Positions 23,799-33,766 are shown, counted from the first letter of the stretch. The stretch: 64,000 bases of DNA from Pedobacter africanus (GCF_900176535.1 NZ_FWXT01000004.1:456489-520488); one strand, 5' to 3'. Translations and numbers: made by a program. The notes: generated by a model not told the origin, from the letters alone.

Positions 23799-25043
23799 AT
23801 GGTAGATTTTAATCGTTTTACACTAAGTAATGGCTTACGTGTGCTGGTACATGAAGATGATACTACACCGATGGCAGTGCTGAATATTTTATATGATGTT
23901 GGTGCAAGGGACGAAGAAGAGGGAAAAACTGGTTTTGCTCATTTGTTTGAGCACCTTATGTTTGGAGGCTCGGTAAACATACCCAGCTACGATGAACCCT
24001 TACAACGGGTGGGGGGCGAAAACAATGCCTTCACCAGTAACGACATTACCAATTACTACATCACCCTCCCGGCGGTTAACCTTGAAACTGCTTTTTGGCT
24101 GGAGAGTGACCGGATGCTGAGCCTTGCTTTTTCAGAGAAAAGCCTGGAAACGCAGCGAAATGTGGTTTGCGAAGAATTTAAACAACGCTACCTGAACCAG
24201 CCTTATGGCGATGTATGGCTAAAACTAAGACCATTGGCCTATACCACACACCCTTACCGCTGGGCAACCATTGGTCAGGACCTGAAGCAAATTGAGGATG
24301 CAAAAATGGAGGATGTAAAAGCATTTTTCAAAAAGCATTATAACCCTCAAAATGCCATCATGGTTGTAGGTGGAAACGTAAAAACAGAAGAGATAAAAGT
24401 TTTGGCAGAAAAATGGTTTGCACCAATTCCGGCTGGCGAAAAATACCTGAGGAAGCTGCCGAAGGAGCCTCTGCAAACAGTGGAGAGAAAGGAAACAGCA
24501 ACCGCTGATGTGCCTTTAAATGCCATTTATATGGCTTTTAAAATGCCAGCCCGGGTCGATAGCGATTATCAGGTATACGATCTGATGTCGGACGTATTGT
24601 CGCAGGGGCAGTCATCCAGGTTGTACAACAGCCTGCTCAAAGAGCAGCAATTATTCAGTGATATTCATGCCTACATCACCAGCAGTATAGACGAAGGGCT
24701 CTTCATTATTGAAGGTAAACTTGTAGAAGGTGTAAGTATAGAAAGGGCAGAAGCAGCTATCTGGACAGAACTGGATAAGCTTAGGGCAGAGCCGGTTGCC
24801 GAAACGGAAATCACTAAAGTGAAAAACAAATCAGAATCTATAATGGTATTTGCCGAAATGAACCTTTTGGATAAAGCCATGAACCTGGCTTATTATGAAT
24901 TGCTGGGGGATGCCGGGGGACTGAATACCGAGATCGATAAATACCTTGCTGTTAGTCCGGAACGTATTCAGCAAGCTGCCAAAACTACTTTTGTGAAAGC
25001 ACAATGTTCAACTTTATATTATTTAACCGCCAACAATGCTTAA
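23799..25043 (+). CDS. M16-family zinc metallopeptidase (catalytic subunit)
   Basis: 414 residues. The inverted zinc motif HxxEH is His48-Leu-Phe-Glu51-His52 (HLFEHLMFGG), and the downstream glutamate falls in VVCEEFKQRY (~125). The second half is the inactive M16_C domain. There is no signal peptide, so it is cytoplasmic or its export is not visible. Pitrilysin-like enzymes degrade peptides inside a clam-shell. Bacterial 45-kDa members work as heterodimers of an active and an inactive subunit, and the next gene supplies the inactive one with an 8-bp overlap. Confidence 0.93.
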   Translation: MVDFNRFTLSNGLRVLVHEDDTTPMAVLNILYDVGARDEEEGKTGFAHLFEHLMFGGSVNIPSYDEPLQRVGGENNAFTSNDITNYYITLPAVNLETAFWLESDRMLSLAFSEKSLETQRNVVCEEFKQRYLNQPYGDVWLKLRPLAYTTHPYRWATIGQDLKQIEDAKMEDVKAFFKKHYNPQNAIMVVGGNVKTEEIKVLAEKWFAPIPAGEKYLRKLPKEPLQTVERKETATADVPLNAIYMAFKMPARVDSDYQVYDLMSDVLSQGQSSRLYNSLLKEQQLFSDIHAYITSSIDEGLFIIEGKLVEGVSIERAEAAIWTELDKLRAEPVAETEITKVKNKSESIMVFAEMNLLDKAMNLAYYELLGDAGGLNTEIDKYLAVSPERIQQAAKTTFVKAQCSTLYYLTANNA

Positions 25044-26310
25044 CCGTACACTAGCCCCGGAATCTAAACAGGTAGAGGACATCAGTTTCATCGAACCTTT
25101 AAAACAAATACTGGACAATGGTATACCGGTTTTTACCATCAATGCCGGTAAACAGGAGCTTGTGCGCATAGAATTTATATTCGAAAACGTCAACTGGGAT
25201 GCCACAAAACCATTGCAGGCCATCGGTGTCAGTCACCTGGTCAATAATGGAACAGCCTTGTTAAGTGCCAGGGAAATTGCAGATAAAGTAGATTATTACG
25301 GCGCTTTTTTGCAGACCGAATATGGTGCCGATCAAACCTGTGTAAAACTATACACCCTGAACAAACACCTGGTTTCCGTATTGCCCATCATCAGGTCAGT
25401 TCTTAACGAAAGCATTTTCCCTGAGCAGGAACTGGCTATTTTTGTTCAGAACCAAAAGCAATCCTTACAGGTAAACCTGCAAAAGAATGATTTTCTGGCC
25501 CGTAAGCATTTTGCGAACACGCTTTTTGGAGAAACACCATATGGCTCTAATATCGGTGCTGCCGATTATGATGCATTGACAAGGGCTGAACTGATCAGTT
25601 ATTTTAAGGCCGCTTACAAGCCAGAAAACTGTACAATTTTTGTAGCAGGTAAGTTTGAACAGAAAGAATTCGATATCCTAAATAGTATAATCGGGAAAGA
25701 CTGGGACAATACAGAAATTTCTGTCATTAATAAATTCAGCTTTGCTGCGGTACCGGGCGGAGATGTTCTTATCGAGAGAACAGAGGCCATTCAATCGGCC
25801 ATCAGAATGGGCGCATTGGCGATTAACAGGAACCACCCTGATTTTCCGGGATTCCAGGTGCTGAACTGCGTACTTGGTGGTTATTTCGGATCGAGGTTAA
25901 TGGCCAATATCCGGGAAGATAAGGGCTATACCTATGGTATCGGTTCTGCGGTAGCATCTTTGAAAAATGCCGGATACTTTTTTATAGCCACAGAAGTTGG
26001 TGCTGATGTTTGCAATAGTGCCCTTAATGAGATCGAAAATGAGATCAGCCTGCTTAAAACTGAACTGGTGGCAGATGAGGAGCTTGCTCTGGTACGTAAT
26101 TACATGCTGGGCGCCATGTTGGGTAGCCTGGAGAATGCATTCTCACATGCCGATAAATTTAAAAATGTATACTTCTCAGGACTGGATTACAGTTACTACG
26201 AAAACTATATCGAGACGGTGAAGACCATTACCGCTCCCGAGCTGAAAGCACTGGCCAATAAATACCTCAATACCGACACCTTTACCAGGGTAGTGGTAGG
26301 AAAAAAATAA
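25036..26310 (+). CDS. M16-family peptidase, non-catalytic partner subunit
   Basis: 424 residues. At the place of HxxEH it reads GVSHLVNNGT, so the Glu and second His are missing and no zinc site forms. The C-terminal part keeps the substrate-contact element GYTYGIGSAV (R/Y region of M16 partners) and the NCVLGGYFGSRLMANIRED block. The ATG overlaps the stop of the catalytic-subunit gene by 8 bp, indicating coupled translation and a heterodimer as in Sphingomonas and archaeal M16 pairs. It ends at a terminator. Confidence 0.92.
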   Translation: MLNRTLAPESKQVEDISFIEPLKQILDNGIPVFTINAGKQELVRIEFIFENVNWDATKPLQAIGVSHLVNNGTALLSAREIADKVDYYGAFLQTEYGADQTCVKLYTLNKHLVSVLPIIRSVLNESIFPEQELAIFVQNQKQSLQVNLQKNDFLARKHFANTLFGETPYGSNIGAADYDALTRAELISYFKAAYKPENCTIFVAGKFEQKEFDILNSIIGKDWDNTEISVINKFSFAAVPGGDVLIERTEAIQSAIRMGALAINRNHPDFPGFQVLNCVLGGYFGSRLMANIREDKGYTYGIGSAVASLKNAGYFFIATEVGADVCNSALNEIENEISLLKTELVADEELALVRNYMLGAMLGSLENAFSHADKFKNVYFSGLDYSYYENYIETVKTITAPELKALANKYLNTDTFTRVVVGKK

Positions 26311-26314
26311 AGCC

Positions 26315-26351
26315 TATCCTGGCTATTCTACTTTAGCCAGGATACCTTTTT
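26315..26351 (+). terminator. Terminator after the M16 pair
   Basis: 11-bp perfect stem TATCCTGGCTA / TAGCCAGGATA (26315-26325 with 26334-26344), 8-nt loop, then CCTTTTTG. Its right half lies inside the 3' coding end of the convergent DUF3857 gene. Confidence 0.8.
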
Positions 26352-28218
26352 GTTTATCTGCCTGAAACATTTTCTTAGAAAATGCCACATAATCATTGTA
26401 CTTCTCAGGGGGATATTCCCTGCTGATCATTGTTTTTGTGCGCGTGTAAACCACTGTGTTGTCCTTTAAGGTCACTTTAGCTGTATACTTTCCAAATTCT
26501 GATTCTATCAGGATGTCCTTAGGCATAAACTCTACCTTATATCCTTTGGGAAGGGTATAAATAATTTCATCTTCATCACAGTAACCGTACGCAATGTTAA
26601 AAGATGTTTTACGGTTTTCCAGCGCAGTAAGGCTTGATTCCTGTCTATTGAGCAGGTTAAGCGTAACAAAAAGTTTGTCGCCCCCATTAGCCAGCAGCTG
26701 AGTGCTTTTAAGGTTTATTTTTTCATTCAATACAGGCGACTTTTTGTCTGGCTGGGTATAACTGAGGGTATTGATCTGCATGTTCGGGATACTCAACGTG
26801 TTCATTATCCTTTTTCGCTGTAATGAGGGATCAGCAAACAACATGGCCATATTGTCTTCATACTGGGCATTCCCATACCGGGTCTCAATGCTGATATCAG
26901 CGGAACCTTCCTCATCAAAATTTACTTTTGTATTTCTTTTCTGATAATTACTGGCAGGTTCATACGTAGGGGTCTGAACCAGTTTCCCTCCTTTTTCTGT
27001 AACCAGCAATACCGTTCTGTTCGAGTTGCCATTGCCAATAAACCCGATGGGGGTTCGTTGACTGGTACATTCCAGCCAGATGGTGTCTTTTTCAAGTGGT
27101 ACACATAAAATCATATGGTTGGCCTGGCCCATACTTGCAAAGCTTTTGTTTAATGAGGGCATATCATTTCCTATAACAACCAGGTTCGATTTTATACCCG
27201 CTACTTCAAGCAGCGCTTTCATAAAGTTGGAAAGACCCTTACAGTCACTGTAGTTTACTGCATATACTTTCTCTGCTGCTATAGGCTTGTACCCACCAAT
27301 CCCCAGCTGTACACCTACATACCTGGTATTGGATTGCAGGTAATTGTAAAGGATCCCAATTTTCTCCTGATCTGTTTTTGCATCTTTAACAAGGGCTAGT
27401 ATTTTTGTCTTTGCCGTCTCGGGAAGTACCTGCAAACCATTGCTTAAGCCATACATCCAGTTGCCAAAATTTGTCCAGTCTTCAATGTTGGCTTTCGAGT
27501 TGTCGTATTCAAACTGGTTGGGTGCAACATTTACCCAGGGCATTACATTTTTTAAACCTGTGCTCATGGGTTCAAATTCCAATGCCGGTACATTTCTGCA
27601 TCCCCATTTGTACTCCATCTTATCTTTTACCTTCAGGGAATCCGTTTTTACATTCTTGTGTTTAAGGTATTTGAAGGTCATGCCCTCAGGAATCCGGAAA
27701 ATGAAATCTGATTTCTCTATTGCATATCCCCAGGACCTTGCAGGATACCATGTTGGATAAGAGCGAATGCCCCTGTAATCCACAACATAGCTGTATTCAA
27801 TGGTATAGGGATAACCGGTATGTAAAAACTCCAGGAATTTAACCCGGTCGTCCTGATATAAGGTACCTTCCGGTACAGCGCTTTTGTCTTTAAAATCAGC
27901 ACTTTTATACTCCTTTATCTTAATCCCCTTGTCATTATAAAGACATGCCTTTAAATTGGATATGCTGGAAAAATTATCATAGAACTCGTACATATTTGAA
28001 GCCTTTTCCCCATTTTGATTCAAAATGGTAACCGCAGTTTTGTAGGTTAATGTTGCACTTGAAGGACTTTTAACCTCATAAATCTGTTCTTCATCTCTGA
28101 TCACCACCGATGCATCTTTAGTCAGTTCTGCAGGTATCCTGCTTATATCATAGTTGCCCTGGGCATGCACTTTTGCCATGCCCAGCAAAGCTGTAATAAA
28201 AAATAAATGCCGCTTCAT
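26323..28218 (-). CDS. Secreted DUF3857/transglutaminase-like protein, Cys-containing paralogue
   Basis: 631 residues with an N-terminal signal peptide (cleavage about AKVHAQ). An N-terminal DUF3857 beta domain (~50-230) is followed by a transglutaminase-like core (~270-400) and a C-terminal DUF2569-like beta domain. In the core the nucleophile position keeps Cys (NYSDCKGLSNFM) and the His is present (QANHMILCV), while the third member reads LECTS where family members often have Asp. Periplasmic, role unknown. It starts 3 bp after the stop of its paralogue, so they are co-transcribed. Confidence 0.82.
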   Translation of the reverse strand: MKRHLFFITALLGMAKVHAQGNYDISRIPAELTKDASVVIRDEEQIYEVKSPSSATLTYKTAVTILNQNGEKASNMYEFYDNFSSISNLKACLYNDKGIKIKEYKSADFKDKSAVPEGTLYQDDRVKFLEFLHTGYPYTIEYSYVVDYRGIRSYPTWYPARSWGYAIEKSDFIFRIPEGMTFKYLKHKNVKTDSLKVKDKMEYKWGCRNVPALEFEPMSTGLKNVMPWVNVAPNQFEYDNSKANIEDWTNFGNWMYGLSNGLQVLPETAKTKILALVKDAKTDQEKIGILYNYLQSNTRYVGVQLGIGGYKPIAAEKVYAVNYSDCKGLSNFMKALLEVAGIKSNLVVIGNDMPSLNKSFASMGQANHMILCVPLEKDTIWLECTSQRTPIGFIGNGNSNRTVLLVTEKGGKLVQTPTYEPASNYQKRNTKVNFDEEGSADISIETRYGNAQYEDNMAMLFADPSLQRKRIMNTLSIPNMQINTLSYTQPDKKSPVLNEKINLKSTQLLANGGDKLFVTLNLLNRQESSLTALENRKTSFNIAYGYCDEDEIIYTLPKGYKVEFMPKDILIESEFGKYTAKVTLKDNTVVYTRTKTMISREYPPEKYNDYVAFSKKMFQADKQKGILAKVE

Positions 28219-28221
28219 CGT

Positions 28222-30225
28222 TTAACTTTTCTTAAATACAATCTGCTCAGCCTGCTTCCTTACTACATTTTTAAAAAGTTCTTTCAGGTCCTGATATTCC
28301 TCAGGAGTAAAGAAGGATTTTCTAACTTGTATTTTGCTGGTGATCATCAGTTTATTTTGGTCTATGGCAAACAGGAATGTAAATGATGCCTTATCTTCAG
28401 GTAATACTATTTTTTCATTTTTTGGTGTTTTATCCAATTGGTATCCTTCAGGAAAATCTATGGTAATACGGTAATTTTCTTCTGTAGGATAGGCAAAGTC
28501 GACCGGAAACACCCTTTCCTCCTGCCGAAAAGGGTTCTCCTTTGTTCTTTCAAACAAAAGAGGGGCAAAGTAAGCCAGGTTCCCTGCTTCCTCAATATTG
28601 TCCTCAATCAGTACATCCATAGTCTCCACCAGGGGTTCGGCAGGATCGTTCAGGTTATCTATCTTATAGTTTTTTACGCCTAAGCCTGTTTTTCCGGTTT
28701 TATAATCTTTTAGATAATCCAACTCATTGGCAGCAGAACGGTATTTATCCCTAAGGTTTAAAGCTTCATAACCTGTTGAGGATAAGTAGAGCTTGCCGTT
28801 AAATTTGTTTTCTTTGTCTAACGTCAGCATCATGGAAATGCTCCTTCTGCTCGGATGAGTTGTTTCCAGCGAAATCCATTCCGCGTTCTCATTGGCCAGA
28901 TCTATCTTCAAACCTTCGTGGTTTAAATTCTGGTAAGCAATGAGGTTAGGCGCGTGGTCTTTATCGGTAGCGTCTAGAAGGATGGTCTTATCACCAATCA
29001 CCGCCTGAACAAGGACATTGTTAAAATCCGTTAGCATAGGAAAGCCCGGGTGCGCGCCGTTCTCCCTTGTGCTCAATAACACCGGCGAAGCGGTAATATT
29101 TGCCTCGGTTAAAAGCGTCAGTAAGCAAAGGTTGATGTCGGCTGAATTTCCTGCTTTCTTTTCAAATACGGCTTTGGGATTGGTTTCTGATGTGTAAAAA
29201 TAATGCTCCTTATTCCATTTGATATTGTTCTTTACATAATTAAATATGAGTTGCGTTACGTTATCAGGATTGGTTTCACTTTTTATGATGTCTTTTAAAA
29301 GGCTTTTGCTATAGCTCCTTCGGTTGATAAAGGCCCCAAAATTTTCCTCTCCTTTCAGACCCTTTACAATTTGAGGCCATGAGGAAGTGATTTCTTTGTA
29401 AACCTGTCCCGGAACAGTTACTGAACTCAGCTCAAAGCCTATTTTGCTCAAGTAGTCGTCCATCGTGGTAATGAAGCTCTCTTTTTTCAGGGCTGGTACG
29501 TTTTCTGCCCGGTAAACTTGTTTTGAACAGGCCGCGGTAAGGGATTGCTGTCCAAGTATGAAGGTCTTGTTAACCATTTCCTGTTTAGGGTTCAAAAATA
29601 CGTAGCCGCCAGTTCGAGGTTTGTATTTGTAGTATTCCGGTATGGTGATCTCGTATTCAGAATATAGTGTAGGGATCTCTCTTTGAAAGTACCAGGGCTT
29701 AAGTGTAAATATAAAATCAGAAGTCATCTTGTATTTATATTCCACAATAGAGCCTTCCTTTACGTTAGGCAATGCAAATTTTTTAACCGTATAATTTTTA
29801 TCCTGTTTTTCTGAGAATTTTGCGTCCTTGTTTAGCTTACTGGTAACAATTTTGCCATCTTCCAGGTTATAAGTGGCCGCATCCATGTAATCCAGCTTAG
29901 TCTCATCGGAGTTTCTTCTGTAGAATGAAAGTTCCAGATTTGCATAGTCATAACCGGCCTTACCGATGATCTTGTAGCGGATATGCCTTTCAAAAACGTA
30001 AACAAAATCGCCTGTTTTAGGGCTGACATCAAAATAACCCTTTCCTACATCAAATAAAGTTATGGCCGCAGCAGCAGAATCTGCACCACTGCCCTTCGTG
30101 TCAAATTCACTAAGTTCTATTTTTCCATATTTAAATGTTTTTGGTTTGCTAACCACCGTTAGCTGTGCATAGGAGAAAGATGCCAGTAAAAACAGGCATA
30201 GCACCAGGGCGTTTTTCTTGTTCAT
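28222..30225 (-). CDS. Secreted DUF3857/transglutaminase-like protein, catalytically degenerate paralogue
   Basis: 667 residues from ATG 30223-30225 (the extension to 30249 begins with TTG). Signal peptide MNKKNALVLCLFLLASFSYAQ. DUF3857 domain ~45-230, transglutaminase-like core ~300-440, C-terminal beta domain with the typical FPEGY and LPEDKASF segments. At the catalytic Cys site it reads GNSADINLC and at the His site DFNNVLVQ, so both key residues are replaced; only the Asp (ILLDATDKDH) remains. It is therefore probably a non-enzymatic binding protein. It is first of a two-gene unit with the Cys-containing paralogue. Confidence 0.83.
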   Translation of the reverse strand: MNKKNALVLCLFLLASFSYAQLTVVSKPKTFKYGKIELSEFDTKGSGADSAAAAITLFDVGKGYFDVSPKTGDFVYVFERHIRYKIIGKAGYDYANLELSFYRRNSDETKLDYMDAATYNLEDGKIVTSKLNKDAKFSEKQDKNYTVKKFALPNVKEGSIVEYKYKMTSDFIFTLKPWYFQREIPTLYSEYEITIPEYYKYKPRTGGYVFLNPKQEMVNKTFILGQQSLTAACSKQVYRAENVPALKKESFITTMDDYLSKIGFELSSVTVPGQVYKEITSSWPQIVKGLKGEENFGAFINRRSYSKSLLKDIIKSETNPDNVTQLIFNYVKNNIKWNKEHYFYTSETNPKAVFEKKAGNSADINLCLLTLLTEANITASPVLLSTRENGAHPGFPMLTDFNNVLVQAVIGDKTILLDATDKDHAPNLIAYQNLNHEGLKIDLANENAEWISLETTHPSRRSISMMLTLDKENKFNGKLYLSSTGYEALNLRDKYRSAANELDYLKDYKTGKTGLGVKNYKIDNLNDPAEPLVETMDVLIEDNIEEAGNLAYFAPLLFERTKENPFRQEERVFPVDFAYPTEENYRITIDFPEGYQLDKTPKNEKIVLPEDKASFTFLFAIDQNKLMITSKIQVRKSFFTPEEYQDLKELFKNVVRKQAEQIVFKKS

Positions 30226-30283
30226 GTTAGCGATAATTTGTTTGCACAATTATAACATATATCATGAGAAGAAAAAAAATTAT

Positions 30284-32119
30284 TTATTTAATTTTCAGCA
30301 AACTAACTACACCATCCATGGTAGCCACCAAAACAGTGTTTTTGTCAATTACATTTACCGTGTTCACCATCGAGTTGTCTATTTTATGCGCCCATACTAT
30401 TTTGCGTAAGGTGGGGTCAAAGGCATACACTACACCGTTTCGCGTGCCGAAAAATACCTGCTTATCTTTGGCTATCAGCATTGAAGGTACGTGTTCATAA
30501 CCAAAACCCAGGTTTAAGCGCCAGGAAATTCCCGGATCGGTTGCCTGTGTCCTATAGGCTACCACTTCATCGTTCATGGTTTTTCCAAAAATCATGCTCC
30601 CATCTTCTGCTATCCCCGCAGATTCACGTACCGTTGCTTCCTTATTTCTCCAAAGTGTAGTTCCACTATTGGCATCCACTGCAGTAAGCACCCGGTCGGG
30701 TGCCACAAAATAAACAATATCATGGTGTGCCATAGGGGTACACATGGCTGGCGAGAACATGCGGTTTGCGCTCCCATTATTCCATTTCCACAGCAAAGAA
30801 CCGTTGCTTTGGTCCAGTGCGTACAAATGCCTGCCCCAGGAACCGAAAAAGACCTTGCCTTTGTACAGTAGTGGTTTTCCGACTATAGTGCCTTCCACTC
30901 CGTTAAATGCCCAGAGCTGTTTACCCGTTTGTACGTTTATCGCCCTGAAATTATTGTCGCTTCCGCCAATGTAAACAATACCGTTTTCAATAACCGGACT
31001 TCCCAATACTGAAGCTTTGGTTTCAAACTTCCAGATCTGTTTACCGCTGCCCGTATTTAAGGCATAAATAAAGCCATCTCCAGAACCGAGCACTACCGTA
31101 TTGCCGCTTATTGCCGGAGAAGAATAGATGGCCCCCTGGGTTTTATGAACCCATTTCCGATTGCCATTTTTAATGGACAATGCCTCTATTTCGCCAATAT
31201 GGTTGCCAAATATAACGAGGTCTTTTGTTGCCGCAGGTGTGGATATGACGTTAGCTGTAGCATGGTAATTCCAGGCCTGTTTTACCTGCGGATAGATACT
31301 GTTGATCTGGTAAGATGGCCGCTCAGTTTTCGCTGTGCTGCCTGCAGTAAATTTACCCAATGCAATTTTTCTCCATGGCCTTTCCAATTCCATTCCAGGT
31401 TTTTTAACCGCAAATAAAACCGAATCACTGCGCATAGTTACCATGTTGTAACCGCCGATGCTGTCTTTAGCCCTCAAATTGGAACGACCCATAGTGCCAG
31501 GTACACCCTCAAAATTCAGGGCCTGGTTGGCATGGCCATGTCCGCATATGGCATATTGTATATTGTATTTTTTTATCCTGTTTGTGGCTTCATACCAGTT
31601 ATCCAGACTATTATCGACAGGGTAGTGATTAATGAACACCACCGGCATGGTTGCAGGGGTATTCTTTAAAACCTTATCCAGCCAAACAACCGCATCTCTC
31701 GGAATATGGCCGTCAGACATCCTTACATAAGGCCCGGATGCACAAGCTATAAAGCGATAACCTTTATGGTCTAAAGTAAATTTATCGCTTCCAAATTCCT
31801 TGATGAAATCTACCCCTCCCGATTCAGACCACCCGGTATCGTGATTGCCCGGGATCACATGAAAGGGGATTTTGAGGGAGGCCAGTATAGATTTCGCCAG
31901 CTTAATTTCAAGCCTCGTGCCCATTTCTGTTACATCGCCGGTAACCAGTACAAAATCCAGGTCTGTTTGTTTATTGATGTCGTCCACGGTTCTTCTCAGG
32001 TCTTCCTCACCCGTTGCCGTACCCACATGTGTATCGGTTACAAAAGCATATTTAAAAGTCTGGGCACTTGTGTTTAAAAAGCAGAAAGTCAGTAAAATGA
32101 AAAAAAAGCTGTATTTCAT
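30284..32119 (-). CDS. Secreted calcineurin-like phosphoesterase fused to a PQQ-type beta-propeller
   Basis: 611 residues with a signal peptide (ends LNTSAQ). Residues ~22-270 are a metallophosphoesterase: DTHVG, VLVTGDVTEMG, VIPGNHDTGW, INHYPVD and GHGHAN supply the two-metal site. Residues ~290-611 form a repeat propeller with PQQ/WD-like blades (NRKWVHKTQGAIYSSPAISG, GKQIWKFETKASVLGSPVIENGIVYIGG, GKQLWAFNG...). No PQQ ligands can be assigned, so the propeller is probably structural or for binding. Substrate unknown. 58 bp separate it from the DUF3857 gene downstream, so co-transcription is possible. Confidence 0.85.
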   Translation of the reverse strand: MKYSFFFILLTFCFLNTSAQTFKYAFVTDTHVGTATGEEDLRRTVDDINKQTDLDFVLVTGDVTEMGTRLEIKLAKSILASLKIPFHVIPGNHDTGWSESGGVDFIKEFGSDKFTLDHKGYRFIACASGPYVRMSDGHIPRDAVVWLDKVLKNTPATMPVVFINHYPVDNSLDNWYEATNRIKKYNIQYAICGHGHANQALNFEGVPGTMGRSNLRAKDSIGGYNMVTMRSDSVLFAVKKPGMELERPWRKIALGKFTAGSTAKTERPSYQINSIYPQVKQAWNYHATANVISTPAATKDLVIFGNHIGEIEALSIKNGNRKWVHKTQGAIYSSPAISGNTVVLGSGDGFIYALNTGSGKQIWKFETKASVLGSPVIENGIVYIGGSDNNFRAINVQTGKQLWAFNGVEGTIVGKPLLYKGKVFFGSWGRHLYALDQSNGSLLWKWNNGSANRMFSPAMCTPMAHHDIVYFVAPDRVLTAVDANSGTTLWRNKEATVRESAGIAEDGSMIFGKTMNDEVVAYRTQATDPGISWRLNLGFGYEHVPSMLIAKDKQVFFGTRNGVVYAFDPTLRKIVWAHKIDNSMVNTVNVIDKNTVLVATMDGVVSLLKIK

Positions 32120-32216
32120 GGTCTGTTACATTTGTGAGGGCTCAATTTACGTTTTTTTTGCCAATCGTTAGCTGAGTGTAATGTTTTACTTTCAGTATGC
32201 TTTATTTCCAATACTA

Positions 32217-32247
32217 TTGCACATTTTCAATAATAATCGTACTTTTG
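32217..32247 (+). promoter_or_regulatory. Promoter of guaB
   Basis: TTG at 32217-32219, a 20-bp spacer, and TACTTTTG at 32240-32247 fit the Bacteroidota consensus well. The transcript would begin near 32253, about 27 nt before the ATG at 32280. This excludes the longer frame that starts at 32181, upstream of the promoter. Confidence 0.7.
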
Positions 32248-32279
32248 CCCGGCAAATAGTAACTCTTAAATTATTTGCT

Positions 32280-33749
32280 ATGCAACTCGATCCCAATAAA
32301 TTTATTGCCGAAGGTCTTACATACGATGACGTATTATTAGTACCCGCTTATTCCGAAGTTCTGCCACGTGATGTGGATACCGGAAGTTTCTTAACCAAAA
32401 AAATACGTCTGAATGTTCCTATCGTTTCTGCTGCAATGGATACGGTAACTGAAGCCGGTCTGGCTATTGCTATTGCTCAGGCTGGCGGTATCGGCATGCT
32501 GCATAAAAACATGAGCATAGAGCGTCAGGCAGAAGAAGTCAGGAAAGTGAAGCGTTCGGAAAGCGGAATGATCCAGGATCCGGTTACGCTGAGCGAAAAT
32601 GCCAGGGTTGCCGATGCTTTCCAGATCATGAAAGATTTTAAGATCGGTGGTATTCCGGTTATTGACAACGAAAATAAACTGGTAGGTATCATTACCAATC
32701 GGGACCTGCGTTTCCAGAAAGACATGCAACGCAAGGTATCGGAAGTAATGACCCGCGAAAACCTGATCACTGCTCCTGAAGGAACGACCCTTTTACAGGC
32801 AGAAGAAATTCTGCAGGATTATAAAATTGAAAAACTCCCTGTAGTGGACAAGGAAGGTCACCTGGCCGGACTGATTACTTTCAAGGATATCCAGAAATAT
32901 AAAAACTACCCTAAAGCCTGTAAAGATGAGCGCGGACGCTTGCGTGTTGGAGCTGCTGTAGGTGTTGCTGCTGATAACATCGACCGTGTTGCTGCGTTGG
33001 TACAGGCAGGAGTAGACGTAGTTACGGTTGATACGGCGCATGGCCATTCCAAAGGGGTTATTGATATGGTAAAAGCCATCAAACAAAGATGGCCGGATTT
33101 ACAGGTCATTGCGGGAAACATCGCTACAGCAGAAGCAGCCATTGCTTTGGCCGCAGCTGGTGCTGATGCCGTTAAAGTAGGTATCGGTCCGGGGTCTATC
33201 TGCACTACCCGCATCATTGCCGGAGTAGGGGTACCCCAACTGTATGCTGTTTTTGAATGTGCACAGGCGCTTATCGGAACCGGGATTCCCGTAATTGCAG
33301 ATGGAGGGATCAAACAAACGGGAGATATTGTTAAGGCTATTGCCGCCGGTGCAAACGCAATCATGGCAGGCTCACTGTTTGCTGGCGTGGAGGAATCACC
33401 GGGTGAAACCATCATTTATGAAGGACGTAAGTTCAAATCTTACCGTGGTATGGGCTCTGTAGAGGCCATGCAGCAAGGTTCTAAAGACCGTTATTTTCAA
33501 GATGAGACCGATGTAGTGACCAAATTGGTGCCGGAAGGCATTGTAGGGCGTGTGCCTTATAAAGGAACACTTGCCGAGGTTATTTATCAATATGTTGGCG
33601 GTTTAAGGGCGGGTATGCACTATTGTGGTGCAGCTACAATCGACGACCTTCAGAAAGCCAAATTTGTACGAATTACCGCTGCAGGTATGAGAGAAAGTCA
33701 CCCGCACGATATTTCCATCACCAAAGAGGCACCAAATTATTCAAGATAA
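32280..33749 (+). CDS. guaB: Inosine-5'-monophosphate dehydrogenase
   Basis: 489 residues. It oxidises IMP to XMP with NAD+, the first committed step to GTP. A TIM-barrel catalytic domain is interrupted by two CBS domains (~95-205). The catalytic loop GPGSICTTR carries Cys308. The IMP-binding GGIGMLHKNM and the late YRGMGSVEAM are also present. The ATG at 32280 (MQLDPNKFIAEGLTYDDVLL) matches known IMPDH starts. A 33-codon upstream extension is rejected because of the promoter. Stand-alone, followed by a terminator. Confidence 0.98.
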   Translation: MQLDPNKFIAEGLTYDDVLLVPAYSEVLPRDVDTGSFLTKKIRLNVPIVSAAMDTVTEAGLAIAIAQAGGIGMLHKNMSIERQAEEVRKVKRSESGMIQDPVTLSENARVADAFQIMKDFKIGGIPVIDNENKLVGIITNRDLRFQKDMQRKVSEVMTRENLITAPEGTTLLQAEEILQDYKIEKLPVVDKEGHLAGLITFKDIQKYKNYPKACKDERGRLRVGAAVGVAADNIDRVAALVQAGVDVVTVDTAHGHSKGVIDMVKAIKQRWPDLQVIAGNIATAEAAIALAAAGADAVKVGIGPGSICTTRIIAGVGVPQLYAVFECAQALIGTGIPVIADGGIKQTGDIVKAIAAGANAIMAGSLFAGVEESPGETIIYEGRKFKSYRGMGSVEAMQQGSKDRYFQDETDVVTKLVPEGIVGRVPYKGTLAEVIYQYVGGLRAGMHYCGAATIDDLQKAKFVRITAAGMRESHPHDISITKEAPNYSR

Positions 33750-33766
33750 TTTAAGTGATGATATGG

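Noticed and set aside
32181..32279. 33-codon upstream extension of guaB
   Set aside because: It lies over and upstream of a good promoter (32217-32247); the normal IMPDH start is at 32280.
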